DNA of 64,000 nucleotides from Solen grandis. Lineage: Eukaryota > Mollusca > Bivalvia > Adapedonta > Solenidae. Shown here piece by piece: positions 44,528-51,972 of this stretch. A program made the translations under genes and the position numbers. The stretch lies in the NCBI GenBank assembly GCA_021229015.1, contig CM037783.1, forward strand, positions 58,221,514 to 58,285,513, in the 5' to 3' direction. The notes under the pieces were generated by a model. It did not search any database, was not told the DNA's origin, and saw nothing but the letters and a program-made list of their open reading frames with translations. Each line of letters starts with the position of its first letter. Position 1 is the first letter of the stretch.

Positions 44528-45171
44528 GCTAGCACGTGATAACTACTTGGCTGCGAGGTATTTAAAATAAGCTTTGCGTGCCTCATTTTGGCGAGTCGTT
44601 GACGCACAGCGTGTCTTTCGTCTGCGGGGATAATATCATTTTCGCGCAAGCACTCTTCGAAACTGTCCCGATCCTTGCAGTGGAAGAGGGCGACCCAACG
44701 CGTTTGCTCTCGGAGATCTTTGAGGATGGCGTTGTACCTCTGAGCCAGGACCCAGACCGATTGCTTGGCATGCCGGCCGCTGAATGCCAACTCTGAGAGC
44801 ATGTCCTTTTTCTTGGTGAGCTGTTTACTCGCGGCCATGTCATCGATGACGTACAACGTCGGCTCACCCTGAAATACTCGGTAGAAAGCGCGCAAATAGT
44901 CGTGAAGCCGTTCACCCGGATCCAGAACATAAACCTCCTCGTCTGTACACACCCATGCGCGCTCCAGATAGGTGGTGTTGTGCCTGATCGTGGGACACAG
45001 GATTACGACGTGCTCGAAACGGTCGCGGTATGGGCCCTCGAGGAGGTCAAGCGCAAATTTCGTTTTCCCGCAGCCAGTCATGCCGCAGATTATCGCCGAG
45101 TGGGGCTCAGTGACTAAGTCGCTAGTAAATGGCCGACACGAATCGCCCATTCTCGATGTTGAGCTGCGCAT
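44524..45171 (-). CDS. A32/FtsK-HerA-like genome-packaging ATPase
   Basis: 215 residues from ATG at 45171 (an alternative ATG at 45150 fits the family length as well). Walker A is GMTGCGKT (residues 30-37), Walker B is TLYVIDDM (about 105-112), and a following SGRHAKQSVWVLAQ matches the sensor region of A32-like packaging ATPases. These enzymes pump DNA into preformed capsids in Polintons, adintoviruses and large DNA viruses. It overlaps the capsid gene's 3' end by about 50 bases and ends 4 bases into the following gene's start, in a tight minus-strand cluster. Confidence 0.9.
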   Translation of the reverse strand: MRSSTSRMGDSCRPFTSDLVTEPHSAIICGMTGCGKTKFALDLLEGPYRDRFEHVVILCPTIRHNTTYLERAWVCTDEEVYVLDPGERLHDYLRAFYRVFQGEPTLYVIDDMAASKQLTKKKDMLSELAFSGRHAKQSVWVLAQRYNAILKDLREQTRWVALFHCKDRDSFEECLRENDIIPADERHAVRQRLAKMRHAKLILNTSQPSSYHVLA

Positions 45172-46418
45172 CCATGATTACGAAGAGGTACATGTTCAAT
45201 GGAGCTTCAGCTTCAACTTCTTTGGTGATCTGGATCGTAATACCCTCGCTCCCGTTTTCGACCCGGCGGCCATTGCCGTGCAGGCCGTCGTCGTCGGTTG
45301 ATCTCAAGTCCAGCCAGAGAGCGAACTCCTCCGTGAGGTACTTGCCCAGGTCGCAAGCGTGGACACTGAGGTCCTTGGCCACCATAGCCACTTCGGGATG
45401 CCGTTTTAATCCGCCCGCCATTAGTTTTCTGACCTCGTCCCACGCCTGGTAAGGGCGCATGCCTTGCGCATAGAGCTGGTTTGGAACGCCCTCGACAGCG
45501 ACCTCCACCTTCGTGATCTTGGGGTTGTAGAACGCCTCGCTCTGGCGAGCAAATGCATCAGTCGGTTCCTCGAAGAGCATCAAGAGCCCCTTCATCGATC
45601 GAGCGGGGACGTTCAGGCCGATGTTCCACACCGGGTCCTTCTTGTTCTTCACCATTCTGCTGTGTCGGAGGACCCTGTCGTAGAGGATCGCTACACCCCC
45701 CGCATACTGGTTGCGGATGTTGTCGGCCAGCTCCCTGTTGGTCACCATCTCGAACTCCAAGGAAATGCCCTCGACTGAGAATTTGGCAGCCGCGTCACCG
45801 GCTGCCCGGACTACACGACTGTAATCGTTGAACGTAAGTTCGTATTCCAGCCTGTCACCGAAAGCGGACTGAAAGAAGGGCATGTGACTCTCCAAGAGTT
45901 CGAAGTCGAGTGGGATGTAGAAGCGGTTCCCGTAAGCCTTGGCAACAGCGACGTCCTTCACTTTGTTAGTCGCCTTGTCTCCAGCATCGAGTCTATTCTT
46001 CGTTACGTTTCTGTCCTTCGTGGTGTCAATACCCTGGTACTGTGAGTTCGCCCGCTCGTTGTCGGTTTTCCAGAGGTCCACGTAGCATCCGAACACATCG
46101 CTGTCATCGATGCTCATGGCCTCTTTCCCAGAAATTTTGATCGTGGTCTTCTTCACGATGGCCCTACCAAGATTATTGACCACTAGGCGGTTAGCATCGG
46201 TTGAGTCCAGCTTGATTTGGAATGCTAAACGAGTTGTTCCGGGGACTATGACATCACTAGCCCCAAGGTTCGGGGAACCTCACTAAGAGCTGCTGATTTT
46301 GGTCGATTGTGGAGGGGTTGTTTGTGATCACAACCGTTTGGCGAGTGCCTTTGATCCCTAGGGACTCTCTCAGGCGTCGGTACGGGTTGAGCTTTCTACC
46401 GTATGCGCTTTGTGCCAT
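45122..46418 (-). CDS. Probable major capsid protein (double jelly-roll), single-base frameshift
   Basis: The start at 46418 (ATG, MAQSAYGRKLNPYRR) reads 53 codons before a stop at 46257. The remaining 350-odd residues continue in the neighbouring frame to 45122. One extra base in the G run at 46272-46275 explains the break. The body includes FYIPLDFELLESHMPFFQSA and YELTFNDYSRV, segments of the kind seen in double jelly-roll capsid proteins, and it is adjacent to the packaging ATPase, the standard order. Full length would be about 430 residues. A sequencing indel or a real mutation would look the same. Confidence 0.75.
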
Positions 46419-46456
46419 GATAATGTATTGAACTCGCAGACGTTTGGGTCTAATAC
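46419..46456. promoter_or_regulatory. Compact bidirectional promoter
   Basis: Only 38 bases separate the divergent capsid ATG and the 406-residue gene. The flanks are partly palindromic: ATAATGTATT on one side and, inverted, AATCATGTATT on the other. Both genes probably start transcription here. Confidence 0.45.
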
Positions 46457-47677
46457 ATGATTATGGCCGATGAAGATATACCACTACAAGATTTCAGCGA
46501 CCGGACGTCGCCGGCCGATGACGTCATCGCAACCACATCGCTTTCCAATGAATTACTCATGGATGCCGTTAATGAGTTTTATAACAATTTAAATGAGGGA
46601 TCTCCCGCCGCCGGTAAGGACTACAATAAATTTGTGGTCGACAGAAAGGGTCAACTCCGCCTAAGGGCTCATCCGGATGTTGATCTGATCAATGCTCGCG
46701 ACGGAAGACCCCTAAAGCTAACCACTATAGCAGGTAAGATAGGGAAAGGGGGTTCGGCAATAGTCCGTGAGGAACTCGGTTTCTCGGACTGGAGTAGGAA
46801 AAAGATGATTCTACCCGCTGAAGCTGTCACCCAGATACAGCGGGCTGATGGAGTACTGGGCGAAGCGGCCGGCGGAAGTCTTGAGGTGGTAGATGTCGAC
46901 AGAGCAACCCACGCCCTGACGGAAGCGGAGGAGACCGCGTTGAAAACGATCAACGACTCACCACTGAGTACATCGGACTTGGACAGGTCCGAGTTAGTAA
47001 TGCGGTACCGGGAACTCCGAGGACTCGATAAGGCTATGCAAACCCAGCGCGGTGAGCTTGTTAATAACCTGGCAAGGCTCTCTGAGCTCGACAGACACAT
47101 TGAACGGGAAAAAAGAAAACTGGGAGAAACAGAAGACGAGCAGCTGCGGCGGGAGATCAGACAGCGCATCGCTGATCTTAATGACCAGCGGGCGGCTAGG
47201 CTCGAGGCGGCTTCGTTCAACCGAGAAGCTCTCAGATCGCAGATCGGCCGGATTCGGGACACCCTGCGGCGAATGATGCATGAAGACGCCACGCTGGCTG
47301 AACGGATCAAGACTCTCTTCCGAGAGCAGGGTATCACCGTCGTGTCCATCCTCACAGCGATGGGGATGACCATCAGCACGCTCGTTCTAGCACTAACAGG
47401 AGGCGGTGCAGGCAGGGCCACTCCCCCTGCGCCAACTGATAAGGGTGGGGTAAAAGAATGGGTGAAAAAGCAGCTGAAAGCTCTCGCCACCCTTCTTGGT
47501 AAGCTTGCGGGTAAGCTCGCGGCCGCCATCCCCGGCATCATAGGCAGCGTGGTTTCGTGGTTGCTGTCGACCGCCGGCAAGGCAGTTGGATGGCTTGCCG
47601 AGCACACTTGGGCGTTGGTCATTGCCGTTGGAGGCCTGTTGCTAGTCGCAACCCGCGAGTGGCTAGCGAAGCGCTAG
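46457..47677 (+). CDS. Coiled-coil and membrane-active structural protein
   Basis: 406 residues from ATG at 46457 (a second ATG at 46463). The N-terminal third is mixed. Residues about 175-275 are a long Glu/Arg-rich coiled coil (ELDRHIEREKRKLGETEDEQ). A hydrophobic segment (VVSILTAMGMTISTLVLAL) and a Gly/Pro linker follow, then an amphipathic basic stretch (KEWVKKQLKALATLLGKLAG) and two hydrophobic segments ending ALVIAVGGLLLVATREWL. The frame is intact. A virion membrane or membrane-lytic role at entry or assembly is inference from the amphipathic helix. It diverges from the capsid gene and converges on the 390-residue gene. Confidence 0.75.
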   Translation: MIMADEDIPLQDFSDRTSPADDVIATTSLSNELLMDAVNEFYNNLNEGSPAAGKDYNKFVVDRKGQLRLRAHPDVDLINARDGRPLKLTTIAGKIGKGGSAIVREELGFSDWSRKKMILPAEAVTQIQRADGVLGEAAGGSLEVVDVDRATHALTEAEETALKTINDSPLSTSDLDRSELVMRYRELRGLDKAMQTQRGELVNNLARLSELDRHIEREKRKLGETEDEQLRREIRQRIADLNDQRAARLEAASFNREALRSQIGRIRDTLRRMMHEDATLAERIKTLFREQGITVVSILTAMGMTISTLVLALTGGGAGRATPPAPTDKGGVKEWVKKQLKALATLLGKLAGKLAAAIPGIIGSVVSWLLSTAGKAVGWLAEHTWALVIAVGGLLLVATREWLAKR

Positions 47678-47885
47678 CCAAAGGGCCACTAGCCCGACCG
47701 CAATTCCGCCCACAACCAGAGCCCTTTTCTCGTCGGAGTGTGCCCGCGCAGCTGCTGCGTTTGCAGCGGGCAGCGTTGATACTCCCTTATGAGTCGGTGG
47801 GTCTGCCCGCGGAGGCCCCGCGATTTTACCATCATCGAAGCTGCCATGCTGCAGCCCCTGAACTGGAGCAGAGTTCCCTTTTACC
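47674..47885 (-). pseudogene. Membrane-anchor remnant downstream of the 390-residue gene
   Basis: An open minus-strand frame without ATG ends in KRALVVGGIAVGLVALWLAL and stops at 47674. It begins in the frame next to that of the 390-residue gene. It looks like the original C-terminal membrane anchor of that protein. A tandem duplication of about 40 bp containing GTTCAGGGGCT (near 47860-47910) lies at the break. Confidence 0.55.
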
Positions 47886-49058
47886 TCATCGAAGCCCCTG
47901 AACGGACGAGTTGCTTTGAACCGTGCCGATGAAGAGGCCGGCCGGAGCCCTCAGAATTTTGTTGTTGTAGCCCGCGATGCCTGGATTTATATTAAGAAGC
48001 ATGTCGCTTGGGGCCATGTACAATCCTGTCCCAAAGACCATGTTAAGCTCACTCCCGGCGTACTGCAGAACGCCTTGGTAACGGGTGATAGAGGCCTGGA
48101 TGTCAACCGGAGAGTTGATCGCATCCTCCACTAGGGCTAGGAACTGCTTTTGAGCCTCGAAGCCGCCCGATGTCTTGTCGATGATCCTGGACTTGGTTTG
48201 TGCCTGGGCACCGAGCAGAGCCCACACATATGTCCGGATTGAGTCGTTGATTCGCTCCATGCCGGCTTGGGTGAAGCCTTTCGAGTTGTCAAGCACGAAC
48301 GTGCTCCAAGAGCCGTCAACGCCGGGATCTTGCTCGATGAACTCGATGTGGGCCTTTTTAGGCGGTAGCCAGTCGCACGATGAAACTCCACAATGACGGC
48401 CTCCAGAGACCTCCGAGCCGAATGTCATGTGTTCGGGGTCTAGGCTTCCGGCGTTCTGCCTGGCGATGTGTTTTGCCTGATTGTCGTGCCGGAAGTCTGT
48501 CTGGGTCCACGCAACGTGCCCCCTGGTGTGAACGTCCCCCAGGCCGCGGCTGTTCGGATACTCTTTCTGACGCCAGTCTGTCTGGGGATCGACCCCAAAT
48601 TCCTGGCAAAGCCGTTCATACGCTCTCCGGTCGTATGTATTGTTTAGGGGGTCCCAGGACGCGTCCTGTGGGAGGGCGCATTTCATTTCCGCCAGAATGC
48701 GTCTTATGGTGTAGTAGGCGTGAAAGAGGTATACAGATTGAATGAGCAGATTCTTGTGCCCCGCCGGCCCATTCAGGTGGTCATTAAATGAAACTCCCGA
48801 ACCGGAAGTTGCGCACCAGGCTGCAAAGTTGACCTGGTTCTGCCAGAACTGCATCGGGCTTTTAGTCCAAGCTTGAACTGTGGCATCTGTTTTGACCCTG
48901 GGTAGACGGTACTGGCGCCAGATGTCGGGCATTTTCGCAGAGAAGACCTTGCCGGGGGCGGCTACGATCTGTATCGCGGACAAGTTGTTGGCGGTTAGGC
49001 TCCGCTGATACCCCCCGGCCTTATACTTCGCACCGCTATTGAACGTAAATACCTCCAT
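47886..49058 (-). CDS. Unknown 390-residue structural-type protein
   Basis: From ATG at 49058. It has a Trp/Tyr-rich, beta-like composition with no known motif (MEVFTFNSGAKYKAGGYQRS start, QFWQNQVNFAAWCATSGSGV near 70-90). The intact part has no membrane segment, but a probable anchor lies out of frame beyond its stop. It sits between the coiled-coil protein and the minor capsid gene, with which it shares a 14-base divergent gap, so it is likely a late virion protein. The function cannot be assigned from sequence alone. Confidence 0.75.
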   Translation of the reverse strand: MEVFTFNSGAKYKAGGYQRSLTANNLSAIQIVAAPGKVFSAKMPDIWRQYRLPRVKTDATVQAWTKSPMQFWQNQVNFAAWCATSGSGVSFNDHLNGPAGHKNLLIQSVYLFHAYYTIRRILAEMKCALPQDASWDPLNNTYDRRAYERLCQEFGVDPQTDWRQKEYPNSRGLGDVHTRGHVAWTQTDFRHDNQAKHIARQNAGSLDPEHMTFGSEVSGGRHCGVSSCDWLPPKKAHIEFIEQDPGVDGSWSTFVLDNSKGFTQAGMERINDSIRTYVWALLGAQAQTKSRIIDKTSGGFEAQKQFLALVEDAINSPVDIQASITRYQGVLQYAGSELNMVFGTGLYMAPSDMLLNINPGIAGYNNKILRAPAGLFIGTVQSNSSVQGLR

Positions 49059-49072
49059 CGGAATATTGCAAG

Positions 49073-49732
49073 ATGTTTCAGACGATTACTGATATAACTA
49101 CGGGCCCCACCTACCTCCAAAAGCCAATCGACAATAGAGACGGATGTCTCAGAGTCGGGCTGCGGTCCATCACATACACGGTTGGCTGGTTCAATATCAC
49201 AAAAGACGAGGCGGTCACGGCCCACGTGGTGAGAAGGGTGGTTCCTCCCGGACTTTGGACTCTTCAGCAGCTACGTTCGTATCTCAGCTCCTCGTTCAAG
49301 GACCTAATCCTAATGCCGGACGAGACAACCGGACTCCTCGATGTCCAACCTAATGGGGTGGACGTAACTTTCACGGAGGGGTTGCTGCAGCTTCTTGGCT
49401 TCGACCAGACCCAAGGGCCGTTCAGAGCATTGTCGGGTGCGCGTGGGCGGCGTCCGGTAAATTTCAGTCCGAACAGGTTGTTGTTCATTCATCTGGAGCA
49501 GCTAAACACTACCGAGAACGCCCTAAACGGCGCCCCCAGTAGTCTGCTAGCCGCTGTCGCCGTTGGAGACTGGGCATACGGGGAGATCAAAACGTCAGTA
49601 TTCCCCAATCCCGAGTTCAAACTTCTGAGACAGGGTACCATCTCAGAGCTTTCTCTCTCAGTTAGAGACGAGCGTGGTAACATTATAAACAACCACGGTT
49701 TGCCAGTGACTGTCGACCTTGAGGTGAAATGA
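49073..49732 (+). CDS. Probable minor capsid (penton-like) protein
   Basis: 219 residues from ATG at 49073. It is beta-rich, with conserved-looking stretches CLRVGLRSITYTVGWFNI, LLQLLGFDQTQ and, near the end, ISELSLSVRDERGNIINNHG. The VRDE-G-N-HGLPV ending and size fit the single jelly-roll minor capsid proteins that accompany double jelly-roll capsids in Polintons. The assignment is by context and composition. Its TGA overlaps the next ATG (ATGA), so it is translationally or transcriptionally coupled to the fibre gene. Confidence 0.6.
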   Translation: MFQTITDITTGPTYLQKPIDNRDGCLRVGLRSITYTVGWFNITKDEAVTAHVVRRVVPPGLWTLQQLRSYLSSSFKDLILMPDETTGLLDVQPNGVDVTFTEGLLQLLGFDQTQGPFRALSGARGRRPVNFSPNRLLFIHLEQLNTTENALNGAPSSLLAAVAVGDWAYGEIKTSVFPNPEFKLLRQGTISELSLSVRDERGNIINNHGLPVTVDLEVK

Positions 49733-50508
49733 GTATCTTTGGTGGGCGGGGGTATAAATCCTCTGAGGGCAATTACGCTACTCGGGCTTACGTCGATGCA
49801 GTCGCTTCGCGACGGTCCGCACCTCCCGATCTATCGCAGTATCTCAAAAAGACGGATGATGGAAATGTAGACTTAGAAGGAGGTCGGCTTATGAACGTCG
49901 GCGACGTCGCAGGGCCTACTGACGGTGTTTCTGCGAAAATGGTCCAGACAGCGTGGGACCATTTTAAGGACGAAGTCGTGAGGAAAAATGGTAAAACGCC
50001 CATGGACGGCGACCTTGACCTTGGAGGTCACCGGATCATGAATGTACAGCTTCCTCAGGACTCTAAAGATGCCGCAAACAAACGGTACGTCGACGGAAGA
50101 ATCGGTCTAATCCCAGTACCCAACCCCATAATAACTCTAGTGGCCGAGGAGCGCGGACCTTTGGTTGGTGGGCAGTTCGAATGGTCGTTCGGCTCCAACT
50201 CGGATGGTCTGTCTCAGGGCAAAGTGGGCTACGTCATGATGAAAAAAGGCAAGATCATTTCAATGTCTCTGTCCGCGGCCGAGCGTAATGGACAGTCGGA
50301 GGATCAAGTGTCTGTAGGCGTCACCTTAAATGGACAATTTCAACAAGGCTATGATATCACTAAGGTCCAGCACTCTTATGTCGCTTCCAAGACCTTCCTA
50401 CAGCCTCTACAAGTTGAGAAAGGTGATATTATCAACTTTCAGACGCGCGACACGAGTAGGTCCCACGCTTCCGGTGTGGTTGCAGTCCTAATTGAACTGG
50501 AGGAGTAA
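49729..50508 (+). CDS. Fibre-like attachment protein with phage-tail repeats
   Basis: 259 residues from ATG at 49729. Two tail-fibre-type repeats are visible: NVDLEGGRLMNVGDVAGPTD (about 46-65) and PMDGDLDLGGHRIMNVQLPQ (about 92-111), the latter followed by DSKDAANKRYVDGRI. These 'G-D-L-D-G-x-R-I-x-N-V...D-A-x-N-K-x-Y-V-D' modules are common in phage and some eukaryotic-virus fibres. The last 130 residues are probably a beta-sandwich head. Position after the minor capsid gene supports a vertex fibre that contacts the host cell. The frame is intact. Confidence 0.75.
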   Translation: MSIFGGRGYKSSEGNYATRAYVDAVASRRSAPPDLSQYLKKTDDGNVDLEGGRLMNVGDVAGPTDGVSAKMVQTAWDHFKDEVVRKNGKTPMDGDLDLGGHRIMNVQLPQDSKDAANKRYVDGRIGLIPVPNPIITLVAEERGPLVGGQFEWSFGSNSDGLSQGKVGYVMMKKGKIISMSLSAAERNGQSEDQVSVGVTLNGQFQQGYDITKVQHSYVASKTFLQPLQVEKGDIINFQTRDTSRSHASGVVAVLIELEE

Positions 50509-50527
50509 CAACATATATTATACGAAT

Positions 50528-51160
50528 ATGAAGGATGAACTACAACAACCTACGGCACCGCCTCTGTATCCCTCCCTGCCAACTGAGGGCGATGGCCACG
50601 CTTACCGTCTTCAACAAATAACGCGCATTCAGGCCGATTTAACGCGCGAGGCTGAAAAAAGGTCTGGCCTATGCAAGAAATATAGAAGGGCGTTGAACGC
50701 CGTAGATGGCGTTGACGCTGCTTTGGCGGCCGCTGGGGGGGGGGGGGGGGGGCTTGGAATCGGTGGCGTCTACTTCTTCTCGACAGTCGTGGCCATTCCG
50801 GTCGCTGTAGGGCTCGAACTGGGGTCTCTCGGTTGTGCGGGTCTCTGTGTTATTGGCAAGGTGGCTGGGCGGCGCCTTTCCCGCAAGTACCTCAAGCATC
50901 GACGCATTGAGACGATTGCCCGTGTAAAGCTGAATACGATCTCCGACATCGTTAGCAAATCCCTGACAGACGGTAACATTTCCGACATCGAGTACAGGCT
51001 TGTTCTAGATGAGCTCCAGAAGTTTGAAGACCTGAAACGGGAGGTCTATGCCAAACAGGCGCCATCTCCGGTAAACATGGACGAGCTTCGAAAAAAACTC
51101 CTAGACGAAGGCCGCAAAGAAGCGCTCGCAGAAATCGCCAAAAAGTTGAATTCCTCCTGA
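50528..51160 (+). CDS. Membrane-hairpin protein with overlapping ESCRT late-domain motifs
   Basis: 210 residues from the ATG at 50528 (upstream codons in this frame lack ATG). The N-terminus QQPTAPPLYPSLPTEGDG contains PTAP (8-11), PPLY (11-14) and YPSL (14-17), the three classical late-domain types that recruit Tsg101, Nedd4-family ligases and ALIX. After a charged helix comes an 18-base G run (six Gly), then a glycine-rich hydrophobic region (VYFFSTVVAIPVAVGLELGS and GCAGLCVIGKVAG), a basic patch and a helical C-terminus. A membrane-inserted protein that engages ESCRT for egress is a reasonable inference. The G run is a likely slippage site. Confidence 0.8.
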   Translation: MKDELQQPTAPPLYPSLPTEGDGHAYRLQQITRIQADLTREAEKRSGLCKKYRRALNAVDGVDAALAAAGGGGGGLGIGGVYFFSTVVAIPVAVGLELGSLGCAGLCVIGKVAGRRLSRKYLKHRRIETIARVKLNTISDIVSKSLTDGNISDIEYRLVLDELQKFEDLKREVYAKQAPSPVNMDELRKKLLDEGRKEALAEIAKKLNSS

Positions 51161-51219
51161 GCTGCGTTTGTGTTAGAGGCCCAGACCCACCACCTATGTA
51201 CAGAGAATAATCAGCGAGT

Positions 51220-51384
51220 ATGTCTCCCCCGACAATCATCAATCTGATCCACCTATCTATCCCTGTCGCCACATTTATTATGGTGACCTTTATACTGCAT
51301 CGGCAGAATAAGGTCGATGCCGGCCTTCGGAGGCTTAACGAGGAATGTCTCCGAGAGAAAACCCAGGTCTCTACCTCAGACTAA
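51220..51384 (+). CDS. 54-residue single-pass membrane protein
   Basis: ATG at 51220, TAA at 51382. An N-terminal hydrophobic segment (IINLIHLSIPVATFIMVTFI) is followed by a charged helix (DAGLRRLNEECLREKTQ). It is the last frame before the right TIR and lies 59 bases after the late-domain gene, same strand. It is too short for recognition by homology. Composition and placement support a real gene. Confidence 0.5.
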   Translation: MSPPTIINLIHLSIPVATFIMVTFILHRQNKVDAGLRRLNEECLREKTQVSTSD

Positions 51385-51427
51385 TAGCAGAGGTCTCTAC
51401 CTGCCCACTTTTTTGCCCCTCTCCCCT

Positions 51428-51566
51428 TGAGCCCGGGCCGGCGAGGGTTGTGGGCCGTCCCTAGGGCTCTGTATGGGTACTAAATTGGCGCGTGAAATGG
51501 TGCTGGGGGCGGCGGTGGGGCCCGGGAGCGGTCCCATTAGTTTCTGCACTCACTCTCCCTGCTGCT
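51428..51566 (-). repeat. Right terminal inverted repeat (139 bp)
   Basis: Exact inverse of 35569-35707, ending CTCCCTGCTGCT. Confidence 0.95.
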
Positions 51567-51571
51567 AGTTT
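51567..51571. repeat. Target-site duplication, right copy
   Basis: AGTTT, matching 35564-35568. Confidence 0.75.
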
Positions 51572-51832
51572 TCCATTCCATTGATGTAATTATTGAGAAT
51601 ATTTTCATGAAAAATGTTAAAAAAAATCTATTTAAGAGTTTTCTGTTAAAAATATGTTATTTTTTTCTCTATTTCTTTAAAGATGTATTCGTTTCAACAT
51701 TTGTCCCTAACAATTCTTGACAGAAAGTTGTATGTTGAAACTCTATAAGAAAATATAGCCTACAGCATTTATATTCCCAGAAAAGTCGGAAGGTTGAAAC
51801 AGGCAAAGTTATATAAATAGGGAATATTATGT

Positions 51833-51972
51833 TGCAGTAGCTTTCCGTGGCTTTGTATTTTGCTCCGAGCAGCGTGGGAAAAAAAGATATCTCGCGAGAC
51901 CGAAGGTCGAGCGATATATCTTTCTTCCTACGCTGCGAGAAGCAAAATACGAAGCCACGGAAAGCTACTGCA
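51833..51972. repeat. 140-bp near-perfect palindrome
   Basis: Arms start TGCAGTAGCTTTCCGTGGCT and are mirrored at the right end, with a short centre near 51900. It is probably a fold-back MITE in host DNA just outside the Polinton. Confidence 0.85.

Larger units (their letters stand above)
35569..51566. mobile_element. Maverick/Polinton-type integrated virus-like element (15,998 bp)
   Basis: Perfect 139-bp inverted termini start AGCAGCAGGG and end CCCTGCTGCT, flanked by AGTTT on both sides (35564-35568 and 51567-51571). AG termini and 5-6 bp duplications are known for Polintons. The interior is GC-rich relative to the flanks and almost entirely coding. It encodes PolB, DDE integrase, packaging ATPase and capsid proteins, the defining set. 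Perfect TIRs suggest a recent insertion, but several genes have frame breaks. I found no cysteine protease. The insertion lies 3.2 kb downstream of the RNase L-like gene. Confidence 0.92.

Noticed and set aside
46669..47622. 317-residue minus-strand frame opposite the coiled-coil gene
   Set aside because: Ser/Arg-rich antisense shadow with no motif or start context.
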